DNA of 64,000 nucleotides from Micromussa lordhowensis. Taxonomy: Eukaryota > Cnidaria > Anthozoa > Scleractinia > Lobophylliidae. This document shows positions 40,001 through 47,600 of this stretch, one piece after another (within the stretch, counting starts at the first letter, position 1; the number at the start of each line of letters is the position of its first letter). The notes beneath the pieces are model-generated. The model had not been told where the DNA came from, searched no databases, and saw nothing but the letters and a program-made list of their open reading frames with translations. Made by a program: the position numbers and the translations under genes. Location of the stretch: the NCBI GenBank assembly GCA_964020085.1, contig OZ026603.1:25462889-25526888 (forward strand), read 5' to 3'.

Positions 40001-42865
40001 GGAGAAATTTTGAGTTTAAACTCAACGCATGCATGCATAACACGATAAATGATTTTGGTTTCCGTGAGCACTTCAACGTAATAAATAAATTCGATTCTGA
40101 AAAATTTTTGAAAGCAGCGTTTCTGTAACTAACCTCTATTCCATTCGCAAACCTTTGGAAAGTTATCGTTGAATCACTTCACCAAGCATATGAAGTTTGT
40201 ACTATACTTGCAAACTGTCTGTACAGTCTTTTCCTTTCGCGATAGCCGATTCCGCCTACATATCTCTGTATTTCGCCGTCAAATACTTTTGAATGAATTA
40301 ATACACTTTCTGCCTTTCACCTATAACCTTTCCTTTCTTGAAACTTTTTTTAGCGTCAAATGTTTTCGTCGCTTTCAGCTCTGCAGATTTTGTGTCCGGC
40401 GCCGAGTCTGTACTTTCATTCTGTCAGTCGCTGTGATTGGTTTGTCGCGTCAATCTCATGATTTTGATAAGAATTAGCAACTTGATCACGAAAGTACAAT
40501 AATTTTCCTCCCTTTGACAAACGTTTTCCATTGTTATTTCATAAAAGCAATAGACCACTCTTTCTATGGGTTTACTGGCGCAGTAAACCACTTGGGATGT
40601 TGGAAGAACACTCGAAAAGCTTGTAAATCACTCGCCTAACAGCTAGTGAATTTAAAAGCTTTTCTCGTGTTCTCCCAACATCCCGCGTGGTTTATTGCGC
40701 CGGTACACCCATTGAAATAGTGGTCTATTGCTTAAATATACGTGTACAAAAATGATGGTTATATTTGGTTCGTCTGTGATAGGACCTCAAAGGGCAAAGT
40801 AATATAATTGTAATAGTGACAGTTTTCACAGGTTCACTAGTGAAGATTTTGTGTTGTCGATTATACATTCGTAGCCAGTATGAATTGAATACAGATGCCT
40901 AGTTGTTAATTATAATCCATTGGAGGAGGGATGCATTGATGACGTCATAAACAACTTTTTTGTTTCTTTATTATATAAAACAAGTAGATTCCGTGTCGTC
41001 GTGCGTCTGTTCAGTACTGACAACAGAACACCTAAAGATGTGGTAAGAACATCGGTGACACTTCTTGTTCCACTCCCTTTTTTTGACGTCATCTGTGATC
41101 TAGTAGTGACCAGACCCAAGACAATATGGAATCTTAAATATCATGCTCTTTGATAGAAAGACGGAAAACGACAAATCCGCGGCAGAAAAGTTATGGATTA
41201 GAACCGAAAGTTACTTATCTTGTAGCGGAAACGGCATGAACTAAAGTATTTCAGAAAGAAAAACCAGTAATTGTGCGGCATCCATCCAACACGTCAAAAG
41301 TAACAGAACTGTTGAAACATAGCTTTGTGCTGACCTTTTTTGTTGTCTGAACAACAGATGCAGAGCATGTGGCCGTTAACAGGTATGTCAAGTGGTAAAC
41401 TAGGCGTATCGTTACAAAAAGAGAAACAAAACAAAAGAAACGAAATGCCAGGTGAATCCCCTTTTAGCCTCGTATCAAACGGGTGTTATTGGTTCACCTC
41501 ATTTAATTTCAGGAGCTGAGGACGTGACGTAATTGAACATAGAGGGGTCTGAACTGCATTGTTGAAATTAAAACTAATAAACTTTCCAAAATGTAAGGAC
41601 TTTCCAGCCATCGCAGTGGCTGCAATTTTCATTACATGAGATCATAAGCAAGCCGAGAAGAACGACAACACAGAAAAATTAACGAGAAATATCAGATTTT
41701 TAATGTTTATTTTATGTGCATCTGTTCTTGCATATCATATTGCCAACAGGAACCAACCTGACGATCACGATCCAGACGGTTCTTCGTTGAATCCAGCAAA
41801 TGCCGCGAGACAGCTTGGTTTCATGGATGAAGCAGAAACTGCTACCAATGAACACAGAGAGGAGTGTGGATATGCCTTGTTGAATCCCCGTACAATGATG
41901 GTAATTTCAATGAACGTTTCGAAATATTATTGTTTATTACAGAAGTAAAATAACTGTGGATATATCTAAAAAACAAGCTCCTTGTAGTCGTCGTCGTCGT
42001 CATCGCCGCTGTCACTATCACTATTCTTATCGTTATTGCTGGCTTCTTCATACCTAATTGCGGACATTTTTCTTCTTCCTCCTCCACCAGTTTCTTCTTT
42101 TAGTTCGTCCTCCCTCTGCTGATCTTTCTCTCCCTCCACCTCTTTCCTATCCTCTTGTTCTTCCTTCCTCGTCCTCTTCAATCTCTTCTTTGTTCTGCAG
42201 TCTTCCGCCTTCCCCCTTTCCTCTTTAGCCTCTTCCTCCTTCTCTCCCTTCTTTTCCTCCTCGTTTCTTTCCTTCTGCTTCTCATCCTTCTCCCTGTTCT
42301 TTTTCATCCAGTTTTCTATATCTTCACCTGACTCTCCTACTCCTACTCATTTTCCTCTACAATCTTCTTTCTCCCTTGGTCATCGTGTTTTCATGATTGC
42401 TTGTTGTGTACGTGTTGTCCTGATTATGATTGGTTCTCCGCGCGCCTTGCAATTGGGCACTTCTTTTTCTGTTTCATTTATATGCTTTGCAAAGACTTTT
42501 AATAACTTTACATAGGTTCGTTCTCGTCGTAAATATCGCTTTTAAATAAATCCCCCAATTTCTCCCTGAATTGTGCTTCGTTAGTCTCGTTACTAGTGCT
42601 GTTTCATTTGATTGACTTATCAATTCGACTGCTTGATCGATTGCATTTTTAATTGACTGTCTGATATGGTATAGTTCAATTGCTCTAATGTATTCCACAG
42701 GTGCCTAGGGATAGTTGCTACGCATCGCTTGAGGACGAGTCTCACAAAGGAGACAGAGCCAATGAATCGTCTACAGCTGCAGCTGCTAAGCCTTTGTTAC
42801 GACCCGGTGAAGAACAGCCCACAAATGTCAATCAAATGCCATCTTCTGACTATGAGAATATTTAA
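27929..42865 (+). CDS. Receptor C: signal peptide, CTLD, FN3 x2, RPTP-like membrane-proximal module, TM, ITIM tail
   Basis: Twelve exons give 657 codons plus stop with consistent phases: 27929-28007, 32205-32633, 34283-34582, 35099-35202, 35626-35827, 36370-36475, 38443-38701, 38866-38911, 39246-39353, 41358-41382, 41750-41900 and 42701-42865. Type I membrane protein. Ectodomain: one calcium-competent-looking CTLD, two fibronectin III domains and a module that in receptor tyrosine phosphatases sits next to the membrane. The tail has no phosphatase domain but carries YALL, CYASL and DYENI; SCYASL and SDYENI fit the ITIM consensus. It probably signals through SH2 phosphatases or adaptors; ligand unknown. 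Weakest points are the short TM exon acceptor and the tail micro-exon. Confidence 0.75.
30684..31612 (+). mobile_element. Non-LTR retrotransposon 3' fragment, copy 2
   Basis: The broken 5' part shows LLGVNKYCNNSACRAETGRF, the RT thumb region of LINEs. An intact frame 30931-31491 (186 codons) then gives RHRIALTKLRLSNHKLAIET, CPICKIEMEDEYHFLNICP (C-x2-C...H-x4-C zinc motif) and a C terminus ending DGQN. The 3' UTR finishes in a (TGTC)n tail of about five units at 31592-31612. More intact than the copy at 23470. Same strand as the host gene. Confidence 0.75.
31756..32147. mobile_element. MITE-like element with poly-G end, copy 2
   Basis: Shorter relative of 2678-3748: starts with about 20 G, then CTACCTTTTATATACAATTT and AAAAAGGTACCCCTTTC, and ends with GGTACCCCTTTCGG, CGGAGCCTC, GGCCATTATAGGGAGT and CCACCCCGG. 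The inverted arms are less complete than in copy 1. Confidence 0.58.
32205..32633 (+). CDS. Receptor C C-type lectin domain exon
   Basis: Phase 1-1 exon, 143 codons, acceptor acacag and donor GGTAAGTC. Full CTLD signature: GCSNYTF start, WEQSRQLC, LVSIESEAEWIFL, YFIGLRNDD, GQWSW, WAKGEPN, KCATM, NDIHC and YICEF. Both disulfide pairs are present. EPN at the calcium site and the N-D pair in YNDIHC suggest mannose-type calcium-dependent sugar binding is possible, although the usual W of WND is Y here. This contrasts with the degenerate CTLD of receptor B. Confidence 0.9.
32995..33070. repeat. (ATC/ATT)n microsatellite
   Basis: Imperfect ATC and ATT triplets, about 60 bp, in the intron after the CTLD exon. 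Confidence 0.8.
34283..34582 (+). CDS. Receptor C first fibronectin III domain
   Basis: Phase 1-1 exon of exactly 100 codons after caacag. FN3 pattern: PGPPRQF start, LSWKDP (strand B Trp), RFYYIRIYD, LIYNLKPFTDYTFTIQAVT (the L-x-P-x-x-x-Y core) and a Gly end at the donor. Confidence 0.87.
35099..35827 (+). CDS. Receptor C second fibronectin III domain, split in two exons
   Basis: First half 35099-35202 (VPSQPRDVTAQL ... VVTWKAP, ends TKYK in phase 0), second half 35626-35827 (VFCDGRRDYN ... MDELKPGTKYIVYVKATT, ends in phase 1). The split falls between strands C and C', a common position for FN3 introns. Confidence 0.84.
36000..36316 (+). mobile_element. tRNA-related SINE, copy 2
   Basis: Diverged copy of 19281-19563: GTGTCGCGGTCCGCGCTCGAG, GGGCAAGAAACTTTACTCCC, CCTCTCTCCACTCAAGTGTA, AATGCTGGGGGTAACC and TTGGCTCGTATGAAGACTTT in the same order. 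A G-rich insertion at about 36195-36225 separates the two body parts. Confidence 0.68.
36370..38911 (+). CDS. Receptor C RPTP-like membrane-proximal module (three exons)
   Basis: Exons 36370-36475 (starts APPPPLPLRVNEDEV, phase 1-2), 38443-38701 (phase 2-0) and 38866-38911 (phase 0-1). Key features are HQVIVEMMG, FYIAAQF, LPVEFVLGNWKIYGDYMN, PLQPETRYKAYFRGVTEHNG and, at the end, CLPPTG. The G-x-x-x-Y-G-x-Y-x-N-x-P-L-x-P-x-x-x-Y pattern is characteristic of the segment just outside the membrane in type II receptor tyrosine phosphatases. The intron 36476-38442 is filled by satellites. Confidence 0.75.
36720..36960. repeat. Three tandem units containing GGAGGCAGCCGATCGG
   Basis: About 80-bp units joined by CCATTGGTACCAATGG-type palindromes (36738-36770, 36845-36870); each carries CGATCGG followed by TTTGTAAACTGCAT. 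The ORFs on both strands here are repeat artefacts. Confidence 0.75.
36963..37447. repeat. 52-bp satellite
   Basis: About nine tandem copies of a 52-bp unit containing GCGTGCGAGCCCAAACACAC and TACAATGTATATTCTTCGTT. Spacing measured between TGCGAGC at 37121 and 37173. Only scattered substitutions separate units. Lies in an intron of receptor C. Confidence 0.9.
37448..38275. repeat. About 139-bp palindrome-bearing satellite with higher-order structure
   Basis: Six to seven units, each with ACCAATGGAATACCATTGGA, GATATTCCATTGGTACC, CAATCGTACCAATGGACAAG and AATGATATGCAT. A block starting at 37449 recurs at 37817 (368 bp later), taking with it the end of a 52-bp satellite unit, so part of the array was duplicated as a block. 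Units are rich in CCATTGGTACCAATGG-like perfect palindromes. Confidence 0.85.
39246..39353 (+). CDS. Receptor C transmembrane exon
   Basis: Encodes VVIILASSTAVLFVTLLSFA plus GVFILW and the stop-transfer RRKQRKG, ends in phase 1 at GGTGATTT. The TM is clear. The acceptor is inferred: only the ag at 39244-39245 (catag) keeps the frame from the previous exon; the pyrimidine-rich acceptor at about 39199 would hit a stop in that phase. A missing small exon upstream is the alternative. Confidence 0.65.
39482..39745 (+). pseudogene. Possible Crypton-like ORF start, truncated
   Basis: ATG frame of 87 codons: MAEEGHDNFSDFEPAFGLE, then a Lys/Asn-rich stretch, KKRRFAVVESKVL and TVATKNGFRWL. The acidic N terminus followed by RFA and a T-K-x-x-x-R-W phrase is reminiscent of N termini of Crypton-derived proteins in cnidarians. 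It stops soon after. It lies in the intron between TM and tail exons of receptor C and has no splice-compatible phase with it. Low certainty. Confidence 0.3.
40549..40734. mobile_element. Hairpin MITE
   Basis: The left end AAGCAATAGACCACT and its complement at the right end (AGTGGTCTATTGCTT) bound a 186-bp inverted repeat with further matching blocks (GGTTTACTGGCGCAGTAAACCA versus TGGTTTATTGCGCCGG; GGGATGTTGG versus CCAACATCCC). No ORF; class uncertain. Confidence 0.72.
41358..41382 (+). CDS. Receptor C 25-nt linker exon
   Basis: Micro-exon DAEHVAVN between acaacag and AGGTATGT, phase 1 to 2. Position, size and phases match the 28-nt exon of receptor B, and it is the only piece found that joins the TM exon to the tail exon at 41750 in frame. 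Confidence 0.6.
41750..41900 (+). CDS. Receptor C tail exon with GYALL
   Basis: Acceptor tgccaacag, phase 2 to 0, donor ATGGTAATT. Asp/Asn-rich start, then GFMDEAE and CGYALLNP. Counterpart of 22599-22764 in B and 1150-1831 in A. Confidence 0.65.
41975..42380. repeat. Polypyrimidine-rich low-complexity tract
   Basis: Begins with TCGTCGTCGTCGTC and continues as 300 bp of CTTCCTCC-type sequence. The minus-strand ORF full of Glu and Lys (41966-42307) is a translation of this tract. Confidence 0.8.
42701..42865 (+). CDS. Receptor C terminal exon with two ITIM-like motifs
   Basis: Acceptor ttccacag, phase 0, 54 residues, TAA at 42863. SCYASL near the start and SDYENI at the very C terminus both fit S-x-Y-x-x-L/I; YEN could also dock Grb2-type SH2 domains. 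An Ala-rich and Pro-rich linker lies between. Another frame here stays open longer (42729-43031) but does not fit the gene. Confidence 0.72.
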   Translation: MPRDSCYASLEDESHKGDRANESSTAAAAKPLLRPGEEQPTNVNQMPSSDYENI

Positions 42866-42896
42866 CTCCGATGAGTTGAAAGGAAAATTGGATCGC

Positions 42897-43040
42897 ATGT
42901 GTACTAAAGGCATCCGCGGTCGAATGTCGATTGATACCCCCGATCGAAGCATATCAGTCGATCGACAATCGGCCGACCAACGAGTATCGATCGAGATGTA
43001 TCGATTGGCACTCGACTGCGTGTGCCTTTAGTACACATGA
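42897..43040. mobile_element. Hairpin MITE in the 3' UTR of receptor C
   Basis: The inverted ends ATGTGTACTAAAGGCA and TGCCTTTAGTACACAT enclose about 110 bp unusually rich in CGATCGA and ATCGATC motifs. It starts about 30 bp after the stop codon. Confidence 0.72.
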
Positions 43041-43929
43041 ACCGGAAACTTTACAGTAACTGCAAGAGTTTCCGCGCTTATTGGATAATTTTCATTGACT
43101 ATGACTCTCGTCGTAACATTGTCAAAGTAGTCAGGAAATCCACTCGTCTATACATTCGTGGACAATGTTATGGGGAAGTTCATGATCAATAACGGGAAAT
43201 AGACGCATGAAAAACTGCATGACGTCACTTGAATTGTTAAACTGATGAACTTAATATTCATGTTTATATTAGTAGTATAATAACGATTTCATGACTGTGT
43301 CTAGGATGTCTCGAGATATGCTCTCCAAACTGTTTTTGATAAAAAATACTGTGGTGGTTAATTAGCTTGCTCAGCTTACCGCAACAAGATAATAAAAGTT
43401 ATTAAATAGAGAGGCAGTTCGAGATCCACGAATTACGCGCATTTGCAATGACCATTTGTCATGTCACATCATGTCACATCACTTGAGACGAGCCATTGCT
43501 GTCGAGGGACCGAGACAAGCCATTGCTGTCGTCAACATCATATAATGGATATTTAAAGAATCATGACCAATTACCATGTCTGCTTTTGCCGCTAGTAAAT
43601 CATTAAATTATGTAGAAATCTTCTGATGACATATGAAGAAAAAGAGAACTGTATTTACCATCATAGTTTAGCATGAAAATTCCTCGCATAGTTTTACAAA
43701 GTTGAGGATTGTAGTTAGAGTGCTGCTTGGTAGAAAAAGTACGAAAAGATTAAACTGTTCGAAGCCCCCTTTTTTTCTGTGAGATCGTCGATGTCGATCG
43801 TTGAGTTAAACAGGCCACCATCTTGGTCTCTTGATGCGAGCAAAACTGGGTAGAGAACAAAATGCCCACTGGCTTAGTAGCACTTAGTAGCTAAATTTCA
43901 ATAATTTACCTATTTACTTTAGAGCTCGA

Positions 43930-44565
43930 GTCCGGTCCGGTAATCCTTCAAGGAATCACCCAACACTGTACGCAGTGCACGCAGTACTTAGAATTCGAAC
44001 ACATTCAATGGCCGACAAAGTGCATGCTGAAACTGTACGTCATGCGATAAAAGCGAGCAGTGATCACAAGAAAGCAGACTAGAAACTGAAAGTAATCATT
44101 CTGAAACCACCCGCGTCAATCACAATATGTAACCTTTGTCTTTCTGCTCAAGCAAAACACGCGCTAAAAACACCCAAAACACGTACGCTTCCCTTCTTGA
44201 CGGATTAGTGTGAACGGTAGAGCAGCTCCTAGTGGACCTAATCCTAGAAACAAAGCTGCGTTTTTTTTTAATTTATCCGGCGAAGTGTGTACGGGGTCTA
44301 AGCTTTCCGCTTTCCAGTGTTTTGTTTTTTGATGGATATGTGATACACGCCCTTGTAAGATATGATATCCGCGACATGATTACTCGGCAATTTTAACTAC
44401 TGTTTGCTTTAGCAAAACAGGAGGTCCACATCCGTAATGACATCACCTGGCTCTTTCCGTTTTTCCTGCCCCGCCCTCAGCAAAAAGATGACTGCTAAAT
44501 ATATACACAGTTTTATTCCGTCTGGTTGGGGGTTATCGGCATCGATTTGCTATTCTCCTAACGTT
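43930..44565 (+). promoter_or_regulatory. Presumed promoter/5' UTR of receptor D
   Basis: Shares ordered blocks with 27525-27928 upstream of receptor C (AGTCCGGT, GAATCAC, GCTGAAACTG, AGACTAGAAACTGAAA, AAACCACCC, CACAATAT). It is interrupted relative to C by a copy of the GCTGCGTTTTT dispersed repeat at about 44215-44300. Confidence 0.5.
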
Positions 44566-44644
44566 ATGGACGGCTCTTATTCAGGCAGCTTATTTTTGGT
44601 CTGGATTCTTCAGTTTGTTTGTCTTCAAGGTACACTTCTAACGG
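44566..44644 (+). CDS. Receptor D exon 1, signal peptide
   Basis: ATG at 44566, 79 nt, exit phase 1 at GGTGAGTG. Peptide core LFLVWILQFVCLQGTLLTG aligns with LVFILILKLVFLQGTLITG of receptor C over its whole length. Confidence 0.75.
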
Positions 44645-47600
44645 GTGAGTGCTGTTATGTACATCTTAGGGTAACCCTAATTTTCTTTCAACATGATAAG
44701 CTTCTCTCATCATGGCGATTTAAGGAATATTACTCTACAACAAACAGCTACGTCGCTTCACTGAAAGGTATATCACTCGGCTGTCAGTGTTATACGTTAC
44801 TTATTTCAAGATAGACTGTAGATTGTAATCAATCCGTACTCGGCGCTGAGGCTGCTCTTTCACCCTTTTGTCTGCGCAATTTTTTGTCTTGTATTCTGTT
44901 TCAGTGAAGCTTCTATCTCTTTCTGTAATCCCTGGAATCTAAGTTCAGAAACAAATGAACTCAGCTGTACAAATTTAAAGCTCGACATCACTTTTGCCTC
45001 TGATGTTAAACGGAGGAATTCGAAAGATCTACATTTTTTAAAAATACATCATAGTGATTTGTTTACTGTCAAGGAAGTAATGTGGTTGCTGTTATTGAAT
45101 TATTAATCAGAGACGTAAATATTAATATATACGAGAGTTTGCCTGGATGTGGTTTAACGGATAGCCGACAACTGAATTTTTAAATAAAACTGTTAACCAA
45201 GAAATAATCGAATATTGAGCTGATTGACCCAAATTAAAGCAATAATACTTGATCTTTAAATACGTAACCATTTCATGCCAAACAGCTTTTAAGTAACTGG
45301 ATCTTTGACAATTGGTGAGGGGATATTTTGCTTTTAACAAAGAAAGGAAAGAAATGGAATTAGACCAGGCAACTCAGAAGAAAGTGAAACTCGCTAAACG
45401 GCAGGATACCCTTAGTTGCGCGTAAGCAGGAAATATAAAGCCCAGGGGCGGATTTAAGGGGGAGGGGGAGGGTGCACGGGATGACATGCGGCTTTCTAAT
45501 ATAACTGATATTCTGAAAAAAAAGTATTCCTTACTGGTGTATGTTTCGCAATACATCAAGGGCTTCTGGGATTTGCAAACGCCGACAGTTAATGTACTGT
45601 TCTCCTTTCATGGGAAGGGTGTTTAGGTGTAGGAAACTTACGCTTATCCAGCTGGAAGGTCGTCTTAGCCTTGTTTCTTGCGGGTTGAAGCGCTGGAACC
45701 TGAGCTGGAACGTTTTCGTAACAGTTCATTCATCCCCCGCTGAGATTTTGAACTGTCTCGCCACTGATCAGACTATATCATCTGACCAGGCTAACTTTCC
45801 AAGTATTGCCTTGTTGGATAGAATTCTTCGTTTCTTCCAGTATTGTTTAATTGCAAAACTAGTAACGCTTTACATTCTTTTTGAATTTTTCTATAATTTC
45901 TCATCGATTAGAGGCTTTTTTTTCTGACTTTCTAAAAAAATATAATAGTGAAATCCAAGATGGGGGACTCAAGATGGCAGACTCGATGACGTATTGCGAG
46001 TCATATTAAGTGGCAACCATCAAAAGCAAGAAGCTCAGAGCAAGATGAAAAAGACATTCAATCTTGTAGAGCAAGCTGAAGGCTTTCTATGAATTAAACG
46101 CATATTATTTCTTACTACAATGAAACAACCTTTCTTTCCAGCAGACTGGTGGTTCAACTAGTCAGCCAGCAATGCAATATTATATCCGAATTTATCCGCA
46201 CTACACCTCCAGAGGGTGGGATGTTTGCTGATGAGAAGAGTAGTCAAACTAAATTTAGTCATGGCCAGCCAGCAAATTTCAGTCTTCATTAATTTTGGAT
46301 CCTTTTGTCCCTGCACATTCACCTTGGCTAGTTCTAAGTGACAGTCCTGCATGTAATTATTCTTTTTGGAGTAAAAAAATACAACACCAACAGCAACAAG
46401 AAATCGTTCTTCTTTGTTTTGCAGCCCAGAGAAACAGCATCGCGACCACGTCACAACCAGGGCGGGCAGCACTTATTTCACAGCAATCAACACGGGTGAC
46501 GTCGAGCACGACAATCAATCATTTAACAAGTACTTTAAAGACTGTTGTGTCGACACCTGCAGTAGTCACAAGTACACAAGCTGCCCTTGCTGTTACTACA
46601 AGTAAGTGTAAGAGGTCAGTGGGAGCTAGGGTGGTTTTGAATTAATGACGGGGGGATTTGACAAATGAAGTCTTTCGTTTTGCCCTGGCGTTTAGTTTTC
46701 TCGCGATTCTATCGCCGCGTTCAACAATCGAATACTGAAATACGAGAATAGTCTACTTCAGGTCTAGAAAAGCAACGCTGATCCTAAAGATTTTCTTTCC
46801 TCTTATTTCGATTCTTTGGACACAAAAAACAAACAAACAAACAGGGACATCAACAACAATTAAGGACGGGAGGATTTGACAAAAGTCTCTCGTTTTACCC
46901 TGGCGTTTAGTTTTTTGCGATTCTATCCACGCGTTCTGAAATACGAGAAAAGCCTACTTCAGGTCTAGAAAAGAAACACTGATCCTAAAGATATTCTTTC
47001 CTCTTTTTTCGATGTTTTGGACGCAAAAAACAAACAAACAAACAAGCAGCGACAACAACAACAAAAACGTAACGATACCAAATCACGATGTACGGATTAC
47101 TCCGAGGTTATTTTCAAGTGTGAGTAAAATATATTAAAATAAACTATATATCTAAGATAAGTTATAAAATATTTAAAAACAAAATCTGTCGAGCCAAAAG
47201 TTCGGATTAAATCGAGATGACAAAAAAGAAAAAAAAAATCTGGTTCCAGGGTTAGGAACCAAACCATTTCCACGTAAGTGATTTGCATCAAAGAAATGCG
47301 CGATGAAGGCTCAAATTAGCCACAGTACTGACTCATGGTAGACTGACCGACTGACTGACTGCAGGTGACTGACGTGCGGACGGACTACTAGCTGTATAAG
47401 GCCCTCCACAGACTAGGGATTTAGTTATCGACAACTATTTGTGATCGACAACTAAACGTTATCGACAACTAAAAAACGAAGTCTGTGGCGCAAGTTGTCG
47501 ACAACTAATAATTTGGGGTTTAGTTGTCGACAACTTGCGCCACAGACTTAGTTTTTTAGTTGTCGATAACTTTTAGTTGTCGATCACAAATAGTTGTCGA

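Larger units (their letters stand above)
42866..44565. other. Intergenic region between receptors C and D
   Basis: Holds a hairpin MITE just after the receptor C stop codon, otherwise AT-rich DNA without recognisable exons, and the promoter region of D from about 43930. Confidence 0.5.

Noticed and set aside
41966..42307. Minus-strand ORF of 113 codons, very rich in Glu and Lys
   Set aside because: Direct translation of a polypyrimidine low-complexity tract; no start context, no domain, lies in an intron of receptor C.
42729..43031. 100-codon + strand ORF after the last receptor C exon
   Set aside because: Wrong frame relative to the phase-0 terminal exon at 42701 and extends into the hairpin MITE.
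44650..46424. Searched for a CTLD exon of receptor D
   Set aside because: No frame shows CTLD landmarks (WIGL, W-x-W, CA-x-M, ICE); an additional unrecognised exon cannot be fully excluded.
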